Below are positions 21,854-33,346 of a stretch of 64,000 bases of DNA, in pieces. Below the pieces are notes generated by a model. It was not told the origin of the DNA and ran no database searches. It saw only the letters and a list, made by a program, of their open reading frames with translations. This stretch comes from Lavandula angustifolia (Eukaryota; Streptophyta; Magnoliopsida; Lamiales; Lamiaceae): positions 24,033,320 to 24,097,319 of the forward strand of contig CM054806.1 in NCBI GenBank assembly GCA_028984105.1, given 5' to 3'. The stretch's first letter is position 1. Each line of letters starts with the position of its first letter. Position numbers and translations under genes: made by a program.

Positions 21854-22287
21854 ATGATGCCAAAACCTAACACTACAAACTGTCAGAAACAAACTCCTTA
21901 CAAATATTACAAGTAGAATCAGTGGAGTTGTTCTTCAAGTTCTAGATTACTGAGGGATTTTAGGGAAGAAATATCAGAACCTATACAGAAATCTAATCAG
22001 CAATTTCCCCCTTACTAACAACAATTTCCCTCAAATACCATTATCAAACCAGAATCTAGCAAGCTAAGCAAAAACTGATAGATATAAATATAAATATTCA
22101 GTGAGTGTGTGAGTCAGTAATCACTTGGGTGATTCTGAGTGTTAAGCATAAAAGAAACAAGGCCATGTAGACAATAAGGTATTATTAGGGCCAAACAGCA
22201 AGGATGTTTATATATATAGAAAGATCAGTACAGTACATCATCTTGCTATTCTAGAAAGAAAAAACAAAGATACACAGAAGCTATCTA

Positions 22288-25200
22288 CTATCTCCTGAAC
22301 TGCTGAATCCGGTCTTTAAAGTCTTTAGATTTCTCCTCAGGAAGCGGCAGTCCATACATCCTGTATGTATCTCTTCTCAACTTCAGTATCTCTGCCATGT
22401 CAGCAGGATCAGCCTCATCTAGATTCTTGGCTTGAGCAGCACTTAATTTCTCCTTCAATGACCCCAATGTGTAGAGAACCATCAAGCTTCAGTGGGGGAG
22501 GCAGAGGTCTTGGAGCTGGGACCCTGACATCAACCTTATCTGCTAGGGCCTTCTGAACTCTTGCATAAATCTCTGGATCACTCTTGAGAAGCCACTCAGT
22601 AAATGCAATAGACTTGTGCATGTCAGGCCAATACCTCCAGAAATAAAACCTCTTAATGTAGTCAGCTTTCAGCATCTCCCACCTCTAAGTCCGTTCCCAT
22701 GGCATCCAAGTATCAACCCTGGGCCATCTATGGATTTTGAGGTCTGTGGGCTTCCTGAGTCTTCTGTACTTATATGGAATTTCAGCTTTCTCAGGAACCC
22801 TCTGACTTGCTTCTTTCTCAGCCTTGATCCTAAGAGCCTCTAGATCAGTGAGTCTGAGCCTTTCTCTTGCTGCACTAATCTGCCTGGCTTCAGCTCCTCT
22901 GTCTAAGTACCTTTCCATCTGATCCCAGATTTCTTGCATCTCTTGCTCTTGAGCCTTAGAAGGGACATAGGATAGAACGTGCTCTTGATCTTCTTCTGAG
23001 TCAGCAGGTGTTGAAGATTTGGATTTAGATGTACCCTGCTGACCAGTCCGCTGCTACTGCTGTTCTCTTTCCTTCTCCTTGTCAGGTTCATCGATGAGCT
23101 TCAAATTCCTCGGGGGTAGCCTTGTCCCAGGCTTCCTGCCCCTCTAAACTTTGGTTCTGCCTTTGGCAGGCTATTTCTTTGGGTTATTAGCAGCCTCTGC
23201 CTCGGCTATCTCCCTTGCTAGCTTCTCATCAGCTGCAATCTGAGCCTCTTTCTCAGGAGATATGAACCTCTTAGTTCCTTTCTTTTTGGGTGGAGTGGGA
23301 AGCTTCAGAATCTTCTTTCCCTTTCCCTGAACTGGAGGAGGTAGAGGGACTTCTTCCACTTCAGAGTCCTCCTCTGCATACTAAGCAATTTCCTTAATAA
23401 TATCAGTAGGAGTCTGAGTTGCCTTAGTTGCAGATTCTTTGGGTCCTGAGCCACTTGGGTCGGTCTCAGCAGGCACTACAACCCCTGCTGCTGAGACACC
23501 CTGGGCCTCACCCTGTTCTTGTTGAGCAGTGGGAGGTGATTGCTAAGTCTGAGTTGCTCCTGCCACTGTCCTTACTCCTCTTTGTGCTCTAGGTGCCTTT
23601 TCCTTACCTTCCCCCTTTTTGGCATCAACAAATAGGCCAAGGGTAGGTGTCTGTACCTTCTTATCTAGACTTGTGTAAGCTGAGGCAAGCTTATCTAAGG
23701 CATCCTGCAGTTTTACAAGCCTCTCGTGGAGTTCATTCCTCTCATCTGTGAGTTCTTCACTGTACTTCTTCTGAGAGGTCTCCACCACAGTCTGAATAGA
23801 GTTCAACTTATGATCCACTTTATCTTCCAGGGCCTTTTGAATGGTCTGGAGTCTGAGCTCTGAGGCCTGAGTCAGGGAAGATATGGATGCAGTGTGAGCT
23901 GACTAGGCTGCCTTGAATTCTTCAAGAAGTTTGGCTTGGGCAGCTTCCATCAGCTTCTGTTGCTCTTCGAACTTGGCTCTCTAAGTGTCTAGTGTATCTG
24001 TCAATATCGTAGAGAAGTCAGGGGCAGGTGTATTCTGAATCGTCGTCCTGAGCCCCTTAATCTCCGCACTCTGAGCCTGAGTGGACTGTCTCTACGTTTT
24101 GTGGACGGCACGGGCAAGGAGTCTGTTCTGAGCACCTTGAATCCTCAGTGCCCTAGCCACTATCTTCGATCGGCTCTTCGAGCTGGGCGCTACCTCAAAT
24201 GAAGACCCCAGCAACAGCTGTACTGGATCCGCCGACTTAGAGGTACCAGCCGCCCACTGTCCTGGAGGGAGGATGCTGAGAGGTGGTTCAACAGTAGTAG
24301 TAGGAGCATCCTCCTCCAGCTGAGTTCCCTCATCAGGCTTCTCAGGGCCTGAATCACGGGGTGGGTCCTGATCGTCAGGATCAGACCTATCTGAGGGAGC
24401 CGTCGCTGAAGTGGGTAGGCGGTTGTTCAGCAGAGCGAGCATGGCCGCCCTCAGATCCTCCATGGAGCAGATGTCGACAGGCTCTGAATAGCCTATCTTC
24501 GCCCGAATCATCAACTCCTCCTCATGGAGTTGTTCGTAGGAGTGGTGCTGGATCAACTTATTCAGAGTTGACCACGCCTGGAACCGAATCAGAGTGTGAA
24601 GCCTAGCCTGCCTTGCCAATATAATCAAATATGAATGGCTGGCTATCTCCGGGATTGCTTCTGACACTTCTCGGGAGGCTCTAGATTGTAACGCTGAAGC
24701 CTCCATCCCGATTGACTCTGACTCTGATGCAGTCTCCGAATCCTCAACCTCTATCGGAGATGTTTGTTTCTCAGCAGATAGGATGCTGCTGATCGGTGGG
24801 ATATCCATGGGGACTTGGGTAGGAGAGATCGGGTCAGCTACTACCCTTTAGTCCACTATTTCACCTTGTTTAGTGGAGACAACCTTCTCCACTGATACTG
24901 TCTTCTCAGAGGACTCAGCCTCGTCCCTGAGTTGTAGAGGAGGTACAACTACAACTTCACTGACCTTCTTCAGCTTCTTGGTCGGAGTCTTTGGAGCTGT
25001 CTTGGGAGGTGACCTCTTCTTTGATGGAGTGGAGGTCTTCTGTGAGCCTTGCTTGGGCTCAGCAGGCCCTGAGCCAATTTGCTGAAGGGCTGCTGCCCTG
25101 CTCTGAAACCTCACTTTCTTAGGGTTGAAGTACCCTTTGTCTGCGTATACGACATTGTCAGCTCCACATAGGTCCTCAATTATTACTGTGAGCTTCGTGC

Positions 25201-25875
25201 CGTATAGGAGTTTTCCTTTGACAGCCAGGCAGTTGGTGGAATGATCGAACTTCGCTGCCTGAGTCATGAACTCCTTCAAGAAAAACTCTGCCCAGTTAAT
25301 CTTCGCATGGTCATATATGGCCATCATCAACTGAATCTTAGGCCTCGAAACTTGGTCAAATGAGCCAGCCTGACTCGTAAGTATCTGAGTGACGATATCG
25401 GCAAGAGCTCTGAACTTAGAAGCATAGCATTCTTTGGGAAGGCGGCTCTGAAGGTGGTTGGCTTCCCGCAGAATACTTCCAAATATTCGTCCATAATGTC
25501 GTCCTTGTAACCCGCTGTACTGAACCCCTCACTCAGAAGCTGAAAGCTTCGCTGAAGAGCTTTCTTGATGGACATCAGCTTGATCTCCAGTACAGCGCGG
25601 GCGGGGTCTCCAATCTGATGAATAATGAATCGACATCTGACATTGCCGTCAACAGATTCTGAGTTGAGATACAGCTCAGTGATTTGACGCGGAAGGAAGT
25701 ATGATGGCTTCCTTGAGAGAAAGGCCTCCAGCCCTGACGCCCTCAGCGCGTCAAAGATCTCGTCTATGAAATCTAGCTTGCACGCGTCAAAGTCTATGAT
25801 CGGCTCAAACCACACGCGGTCTTTCTCGAGCATTTCTAACATGTTTACATGACCAATAACATCCCTTCCTACCAT
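22288..25875 (-). pseudogene. Sirevirus env-like extra ORF, decayed
   Basis: Between RNase H and the 3' LTR, minus-strand coding runs from 25875. A frame change occurs at about 25330. One frame is then maintained from 25330 to about 22680 with several stops (e.g. near 24850, 24090, 23540), followed by a further shift near the end. The first part (25875-25330) is globular. 25330-24850 ends in a Lys/Pro/Ser-rich stretch (KKRSPPKTAPKTPTKK). 24808-24092 is acidic and Pro-rich. 23818-23543 looks coiled-coil (ERNELHERLVKLQDALDKL). Sireviruses are known for such an ORF of uncertain function. No signal peptide or clear membrane span was seen. Confidence 0.75.
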
Positions 25876-26573
25876 GTTTTAATCTGCACAAGAAAAAATC
25901 AGTATCGAGGAAATAATTTTATCAATAACTATATACAATACTGAATAATCATTAAGATTCACCAAAGATATTTCTGAGAGATTGAGGTAGAAGTTTGCAA
26001 GTAAACGAGTGCTTTTCTAAAAAATTCTAGGGTTGTGAAATTGTGCAGAGTAAAATGGCGGTTTTTAAACTTTGAACGTGTTTTTATATGATAAAGAAGA
26101 TGAACAGTTATCAATCCACGCTTCAGTTTAAATATGCTTTATGAGATGGACGACTATGATTTAATGTTATAAAATAGGCAATGATCAATTTAGCCGCCTA
26201 AGTCAAAATACAGTTGTATATAGCCAAAGAAGTAAGTTGATTAGACATGCATTTAATGCGCCTCAGAGTTCAACATACTTTACATAGAATGTCGTGTATT
26301 AAATATAGACCGTTATATTAAATGACATTTTCTAAGGCATTGAATACGAAGCTGAATCTGAATCATTAATGCACAAATATTTCATTGGCTTCTAAGTAGA
26401 GATATGCAAACCTGTCAGCTGAACATCGTAGTCAGCTGATACCTCGTGTAGATGGTTGCTGAGTCTCTACGTACTGAATTAGTTCAGTACAGAGAGTGAA
26501 CATTCCCACTTGTTGAATGCTCCTCTCCTGAATCCACTTACTAACTGGAGTCAGTAGGGTCCAGCAGACCTAG

Positions 26574-27269
26574 CTATTCTGAAAGTTCTCTGAATCTGGC
26601 TTCAGCTAGAGGCTTGGTCAGAATATCTGCGCTTTGACGATCAGTATGGATCTTCTCCATCCTGATATCCTTATTTTTGACATGATCACGAATGAAGTGG
26701 TGTCTGATGTCCACGTGCTTGCATCTAGTATGAAGTATAGGGGCCTGAGTGATTGTAATTGCACTGGAGCTGTCGCAGAAGATCGGCACTTCATTCTGAA
26801 TGACATCATAGTCGCGTAGCTGCTGTCTCAGCCAAAGGATTTGGGCGCAACAACTTCCGGCAGCCATGTATTCAGCTTCAGTAGTTGACGTCGCTACTGA
26901 ATGCTGTTTCTTTGAAAACCACGAAATCAGCTTACTGCTAAGGAACTGACAAGTTCCAGAAGTAGACTTTCAGTCAATTCTACATCCTGCATAGTCAGCA
27001 TCAGAATAACCAGTTAGTTCAATATTATCATCTGCTGGATACCATAAACCCATGTCAGGTGTTCCTCTGAGATAGCGGAGAATCTTCTTTGCTGAGTCCA
27101 TGTGACTCTGCTTGGGATTTGCCTGAAATCGAGTGCAGAGACGTATAGCATAAGTTATGTCAAGTCGGGTAGCAGTTAGATATAATAATGAACCAATAAT
27201 AGCACGAAATTCAGTATGGTCTACTGATACTCCCTCTTTATCAAGATCAATTTTCATATTCGTGTTCAT
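26574..27269 (-). pseudogene. Sirevirus RNase H domain
   Basis: 27269-26970 encodes SLLYLTATRLDITYAI and YSDADYAG, and 26867-26574 encodes ILWLRQQL, IFCDSSSAI, KHVDIRHHFIRD and ILTKPL. These are the standard end of copia polyproteins. A stop after DADYAGCRID separates the two parts. Confidence 0.93.
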
Positions 27270-27443
27270 CGGAATCTTGATTGATTTGCCGGATGTGCAA
27301 CCGAACTTCTTGATGAGGTCTCAAGTGTATTTGCCTTGATTGATGAATGTTCCCTTCTCAGGTTGTTTGACTTGAAAGTCGAAGAAATAATTCATCTCTC
27401 CCATCATTGACATCTCGAACTTATCCTTCATCATTTTCTCAAA

Positions 27444-28391
27444 TTACTGACACATGATGATGTTCTTTGATCCGAAAATTATGTCATCTACGTAGATCTG
27501 CACAAGTAGGATGTCGTCTTCCAGTCGAATGCTGAATAATGTGCGGTCTACTGTGTCCTTCGAAAAACCTTTCTGAAGAAGAAACACAGACAGTGTATCG
27601 TACCAAGCCCTGAGTGCTTGTTTTAACCCGTACAGAGCCTTTCTGAGAGTGTAGACCTGATGTCCCTGCTGAAAGCCGGGAGGCTGTTCTATATAGACTT
27701 CTTCTTTCAGCACGCCGTTCAGGAACGCAGACTTCACATCCATTTGATAAACTCTGAATCGCTGATGTGTTGCGTAGGCTAGGAATAGTCTGATTGTCTC
27801 CAATCTTGCAACTGGAGCGAAAGTTTCGTCGAAATCTATCCCTTCGGCTTGACAGTAGCCTTTTGCCACGAGTCTTGCTTTGTTCCTTACTATAACGTTG
27901 TTTTCATCTCACTTGTTCTTGAAGACCCATTTTGTTCCAATCACATGTTGATGCCGGGGTCTGTCAATAAGCTCCCATACTTCGTTTCTCGTAAACTGGT
28001 TCAGCTCCTCCTGCATAGCTACGATCCAATCAGCATCCATGAGTGCGTCCTCAACTAACTGAGGTTCTTCAGTAGACAAGAAGCAGGAATATAAAGCGCT
28101 TTCTCCCTGACAAAATCTGGATCTTGTCTTTACGCTTGCTGAAGGATCTCCAATCATCAGGTCAGAAGTGTGACCGCCCAGCCACGATCGACGATGTTTC
28201 AACTCTTCATCTGAAATTTGTTCAACATAGATAGTAGGTGAGTTAGGCATTTCAGTTGTACTATTCTGAGATTGAAGTAATTCAGTTACGAGAGTTGGGT
28301 CTACTGAGTCACCAGGTTCAGGAGCATTTAGCTCAGGAACTTCATTCGTTCCCCCTGAATTATTATCCTCAGTAGATGTCTCAGTTACCAC
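27444..28391 (-). pseudogene. Sirevirus reverse transcriptase
   Basis: 27869-27444 encodes DETFAPVARLETIRLFLA, MDVKSAFLNG, QPPGF, KALYGLKQA and the catalytic YVDD of Ty1/copia reverse transcriptases. The preceding 28391-27909 encodes ALMDADWIVAMQEELNQF and WVFKNK, the usual entry to the domain. The frames are separated by a stop at about 27908. Confidence 0.95.
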
Positions 28392-28418
28392 TTGGGTTTC
28401 TTCATCGACCTGAGTTAC

Positions 28419-28826
28419 CTAAGATTGACTCTGTTCAGTAGAGTTAATCTGTTCAGCTACTTCTGCCGCTGGCTGAGATTCAGTTTCTTCTTCTGAATCA
28501 TCATCCCAACACAGCTGAATCTTTTCAACTTTATCTTTCAGGCTCAGATCCTGTAGCTGCTTACTGATGTCCTCAGACTCTGATTTAGAGTTCCTGCTCC
28601 TGTCTTCAGTAGCAAACTCATTAAAAACAACATGAGGGCTTTCCTCCACGCAAAGGGTCCGGTAGTTAAAATCTCTGAAGGCTTTGCTGACCCAGGAGTA
28701 TCCTAAGAAGACTCTCTGGTCTGACTTGCTATCAAAAGTCTTTAACTGATCCTTCCCATTATTGTGGATAAAGCACGAACACCCAAAAATATGGAATAGG
28801 ATATGAAAGGCTTCCTTCCGTTCCAT
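28419..28826 (-). pseudogene. Sirevirus integrase C-terminal / linker region
   Basis: It encodes HIFGCSCFIHN, KFDSKSD-like and VFLGYS motifs typical of the copia integrase C-terminal part, followed by an acidic linker. Broken by stops on both sides. Confidence 0.85.
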
Positions 28827-29044
28827 AATTCATATGGTGTCTTCTTATGCTGCTTAGTCAGTAGAGATCTGTTCTGAGTGTAACATGCAGTGTTAGTTGC
28901 TTCAGCCTAGAATTTGGTTGGGATTCCTGAGTCTGCGAGTAGGGTTCTTGCTGCTTCTTTGAGTGTTCTATTCTTCCTTTCAGCAACCCCATTTTGTTGA
29001 GGCGTGCGCGCGGCAGACGTCTCATGCTCTATGCCTTCAGCTTT

Positions 29045-30105
29045 TCAGAACTCCTCCACCATCGAATTCAGAAACTCAGTTCCTATTTCTGAACGTATGT
29101 TTATAATCTTGGTGTTCTTCTCGACACTGAGCTTTTTCAAAAGCGTAGGTAACTCTGTTTTGACGTTAGACTTGTTGGCAATAAATTTGACCCATGTGTA
29201 GCGCGAGTAGTCATCAATGACCAATAGTGCATACTTTTTGCCTCTGATCGTCACCGGAGAGACTGGACCGAATAAATTCATATGTAGCAGCTGAAGGATT
29301 CCATCAGTGGAAGGCGATGGAACAGGTGCATTTTGTTTCTTTGTTTGCTTTCCCTTCAGACATGCTTCACACTGAGTGTCTTTGCTGAATACTTCATTCG
29401 GCTGTCCTCTTGCTAGAGCGTTTCTAGCTAGTTTGTTGAGCGTCTTGAAGTTGAGATGGCTGAGTGTTCTGTGCCAGTGCCACCCCATTCTGTTGTCGTT
29501 CTTCGCCAACAAACAACTTCAGGTTCAGCTGATTTCCAGTCAGCTACGTAGATATTCTTTATGCGCGAACCTGATAACACTGTTTTCCCTGTAGATTTAT
29601 CAATGACATCACAGAAACCAGCGTCAAAGATCACTCTATTGGACTTATCATAAAATTGACTAACAGAGAGAAGATTATGCCGAAGTCCTTCAACATGTGA
29701 TACTCTTGGAACTGTGGCGGTTCCAATGCTAAGTGTTCCATAGCCTCTAGTATAGCCTTTTTGCATTATCTCCGAACTCGATTCTAGGTCCTTCTTCAGT
29801 AGTATAATTCTTCAGTAGATCCTTCTGGTATGTCATGTGTCTTGAGCATCCGCTGTCCACATACCAAGGGTCCTTGTGCACCTGCAAAACATAATTATAT
29901 TCAGGTACCCTTTATTTTTGATTTTAGGTCCTTAGATGTTAGTTTTGGAAACCCAAATCTGTCTCACGACCCTGGTGGTCTCAGACAATTTCTTCCCACT
30001 TTGATCAACATACTTGACCACTGGACTGGTCGATGCTGACTTCTGAGGCTTCAGAGGTTCTGGAGTCCTGATCTTCTGAATAGGTTGACTGCTGACCTTT
30101 GCCTT
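29045..30105 (-). pseudogene. Sirevirus protease end / GAG-pre-integrase / integrase core
   Basis: 29766-29428 encodes the protease-downstream region (VEGLRHNLLSVSQFYD, FDAGFCDV). 29512-29045 encodes HRTLSHLN..., C..CLKGK (zinc-binding GAG-pre-integrase) and the integrase core, with LVIDDYSRYTW as first catalytic Asp. At the second catalytic site it reads RSEIGTEF instead of the usual RSDxGxEF, so the second Asp is lost. The 30105 end is the Athila A insertion point; coding resumes at 43273. Confidence 0.88.
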
Positions 30106-30110
30106 CTGAG
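30106..30110. repeat. Target site duplication of Athila A, left copy (CTGAG)
   Basis: CTGAG precedes the left LTR and recurs at 43268-43272 directly after the right LTR: a perfect 5-bp duplication inside Sirevirus coding DNA. Confidence 0.95.
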
Positions 30111-31714
30111 TGGTGATCGCTGTATTGCACCAAATAATCCTGCAAAAATAGAGAATTATATCAGTATAGTTTACAGGGTATCGAACACAGGGAACGGAGG
30201 AGTAGACATATCATTTTTCTACTTATCTTGGGTTTGGTTAGCAACCACGCAAGTTTTGGGTTTTTAACTAAACTAAGAACTTATTAAAACTGAAACAAAT
30301 TGCAGAAACTGAAACTGAAAATAAACTGTGTTAACTAGGCAGATAAGAGATGGGTCCAGCAGAATATTCACACACACGTAATTCCAATCCTTGGCACATA
30401 AAATGAATTAATCTCATGGATCAACTAGTTATAGACTACCGTAACTTAAATTGCGTAATCCTTACTCCCACTTACTTAGTCGGTAACCGCCATGTTGGGC
30501 ATCGAAACGGCTACTTCCCTAATTTAGCTACAACCTACATTGTTGGGCAATCAATAGATTTAATAGCTAAACAACTTTATCGAACTAAGGGAGCCTAGTA
30601 TAGGAGCCTACTCGTATGTTGGGCATCTAATAGTCTCCTACCGGTTTAATCCAATTATTCTAATAAATAACTTTGCTACTTACCTAGCCTTGTTCCACGA
30701 GAAACGATGGAAGTACTAAGTTAGCTACAAACTACGCAACTTAAGGTGGCCAATCCTAAATTACTAGTCAGATTAAATAAACCAGAATTAACCCGAAACC
30801 CTTTGATTAATTATTAGAACCTAAACCTCATGTACTGTTCACGTGTGCGTTTACATCCTGCCGGACCACTGAAAGTTTAGCTACTCATAACTGCACAGAT
30901 AAGACACCCTGCAAATCTGAACATGCACCATTTGTAACTCTAACCCTAACATGCACGTAAACGAAATTAAACTAAAGATAACGAACTATAAACTGAAAAC
31001 AGATAATAACAGAATCTTAAACCAAAAGTAAACTGAATTAAAACTCAACTTAAAACTAGATTAAAAGTACTGTAGCAGTCGGTCTTACGAAACGAACATA
31101 AAACTAGAAACGAAATTAAAACGATAATAAAACTAGCTAGAATCCGAAACTGAAAACTAAAATACGAAAGCATAGAAGTGTTTGTTTCTTAAACATAAAA
31201 CTACTGATAGCATGAATCGATCGGAAGGCTGGTGGTTGTGATCTTCTCGGCGGCGGCGGCGTTTGGCTTCGGCGAGTTCGGTGGCGGTGGTAAGTTGATC
31301 GGATCGAAAGGATGAGTCTCCGAGGTGGAAAGGTATGCATGGTGCTGTATACGTGTGTAAAGGCTCTCTGAATTTCGTGCTCCAATCCTCCTTTTATAAT
31401 ACCTAGATCAAATCTAGGGTTTCTTGATAGATAAGGAAAGGATCTTGTTAGATATGGAAATATCTAATTCTTCCTTATCTTCTTCTTTCCTTCCTCTCTC
31501 TTTCCTTTCTAGATCCTTTTCTTTCCTTCTTCCTTTCTTCGGCCAAAACCACTCAAAATCTCGCCATTCCAGCTGTAAATTGCATTGCCACATCATCTCC
31601 TGGTGTCGTGCCAAATCAACTCATTTTCTGCATAACTGCCAACAAATACGTCTCACCTGCACAGTTAAGAGACCTTTTCGGACAGAAATAATCAGGTACG
31701 AAATTGACTCATCA
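30111..31714 (-). repeat. 3' LTR of Athila A
   Basis: 1604 bp, from TGGTGATCGC to GACTCATCA. The ends are near-inverted (TGGTGA/TCATCA). It differs from the partner at 41656-43267 by about 20 substitutions and lacks an 11-bp segment present there. The adjacent element-sense sequence AAGTGTAAGGAGATT (31715-31729) is the plus-strand primer candidate. Confidence 0.95.
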
Positions 31715-31729
31715 AATCTCCTTACACTT
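31715..31729 (-). other. Polypurine tract of Athila A with adjoining stem-loop
   Basis: In element sense AAGTGTAAGGAGATT ends at the 3' LTR. Just 5' of it (31734-31753) a perfect 8-bp stem TATACTCG/CGAGTATA encloses a CCCT loop (plus-strand reading). The same arrangement recurs elsewhere in the element. Confidence 0.7.
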
Positions 31730-31753
31730 GAGCTATACTCGCCCTCGAGTATA

Positions 31754-32400
31754 AGAAGAGCAAAAGATAAGTACCTAATTATTTTTGGTCTTCCCCAAGA
31801 CCCAAGACTCAAAATAAAAGACTCAAGACTCGAACAAGAACAAACAAGACTCGTCACGAACGGAAAAAGAAAATAACAACGGACTCACAAAACAAAGACA
31901 AGAAGCCATACCAAGCAACTCGAAATTCTCTGCACCAATTCACTAGCCAAGCAATATCAAACCATGCAATCACAATCTCATCCAACAAGCAAACGATGCA
32001 AATTTCGAAACTAAACACATATATTTCAACTTGGTCAAAATCTAAACAATACGGATCTCCTCATGTTTCACTCTACACTCAACTAATCTAGGTCCGGTTC
32101 AAGCCACTCAAAGAAAACAATCCACGCAATCACGATAAGAGATCATCACAATAGCAATATCAAGGATGTCTTTCGCATTCGGTTGTAATGGGGCTTAGGA
32201 CTTAGACAATTTGATGTTGGTAAGGGCCCTAGGGGTACTAAGCTCCATTAAGATTCAAATTAAGTGTTATGCATGTAAAACTCTCTCTCCTGTGCAGTCA
32301 AGTTAGCAAAACTCCCACCACTTAGAAAATTTACATCCATGCTACAAAATCAATACTATGTACCCATTTTTTCTTTCTTTCCTGCCACGTATCTTATTCA

Positions 32401-32437
<37 letters not shown>

Positions 32438-33110
32438 CGTGGCATAAACTCTCTTTCAGTAAACTGGGCACAAACTGTTTCAATTGTACAAACAGGACAC
32501 TTTAAATTCTGCTTATATTGAGCAGTTTTTATACTTAGACTTTTATCCCATCTGATTCTTTCGCAGCATGTCTATACTGGGTAGGTAGAAGATGTATGTA
32601 ATTCACTTCAGATTTTAACTATCTCGCACAAAAGAGTTCGTAAAACATCCAATGACACGGGTCAAGAGAAAGTTTAAAATGGCCTTGGCTAAAATTTTAC
32701 TAACTCAAATCAAAGAAATTCGGTCAAGGCTCAAATTGGTTCACTAAGGGATAATTTCGGGTAGGAAATATTTTGTCGCGGCCGTGTGGCTTTAAGAATC
32801 CCTAGTGCCTCCTATCATTTATCACAAGTGATTCAAACATATTGCGACTTTGTGGATAAACACTCTCAAAAGAATAGTAGGAAGTGTCCTACTTTAGGCT
32901 CAAATCTTATTTAAGTGAGTGGTTATAAATTTCGATCCAACAAGGTTTATTTTTCGTCATCCCAAGTTACATACACATACGTGCCTAGATCTACTCTTCA
33001 CAAAGTTTACAAGCTAGCATGTTGAAAATAAAAGCATGAATAAGACAAGCTTGATCATAGAAAACGACACTTCAAAAATAAAAAATTTTGGCATGCTTCG
33101 ACACAAAATA
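31754..33110. other. Athila A 3' non-coding region
   Basis: It lies between the env-position ORF and the 3' LTR, with no supported ORF. It contains a T-run of about 30 (32404-32433) and the block around 32090-32240 (TCTAGGTCCGGTTCAAGCC to GGTTGTAATGGGGCTTAGGA), which is conserved in Athila B and C. Confidence 0.7.
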
Positions 33111-33310
33111 CCCCCCCTCCTTACACTTAAACCTTGCTCGCCCTCGAGCAAGAGAGAAAAGACAAAACAAGGGAGAAGGCATGACAAAATAAAGACACAA
33201 ACACCCTCCTTACACTTGGTCCCTACCAAGTGTAAGAAACTACGAAAACTAAGGACAAATAAAAACAAAAGAAACACCCCTCCTTACACTTGATCCCTAT
33301 CAAGTGTAAG
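33111..33310 (-). repeat. Array of three stem-loop plus purine-tract modules (Athila A)
   Basis: Three copies of CCTCCTTACACTT (plus strand) at about 33117, 33206 and 33279 are each overlapped or followed by an inverted repeat: CTTGCTCG-CCCT-CGAGCAAG (33133-33152), an 11-bp stem CTTACACTTGG/CCAAGTGTAAG (33209-33236), and a 12-bp stem CTTACACTTGAT/ATCAAGTGTAAG (33283-33310). Stem sequence changes while pairing is kept. The purine tract equals the one beside the 3' LTR. Confidence 0.85.
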
Positions 33311-33346
33311 AACAAGAAAACACACAAAAAAAAAAAAAAAAAGTAC

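Noticed and set aside
31424..31876. 150-codon plus-strand frame across the Athila A LTR edge
   Set aside because: Antisense to the element, Ser/Leu/Phe-rich low complexity, and partly repeated in the other LTR.
33014..33293. Separate small membrane protein in Athila A (and equivalents in B at 49261 and C at 17221)
   Set aside because: Hydrophobicity follows from T-rich DNA on the minus strand. The frames are not conserved in length or start, and they overlap the stem-loop modules.
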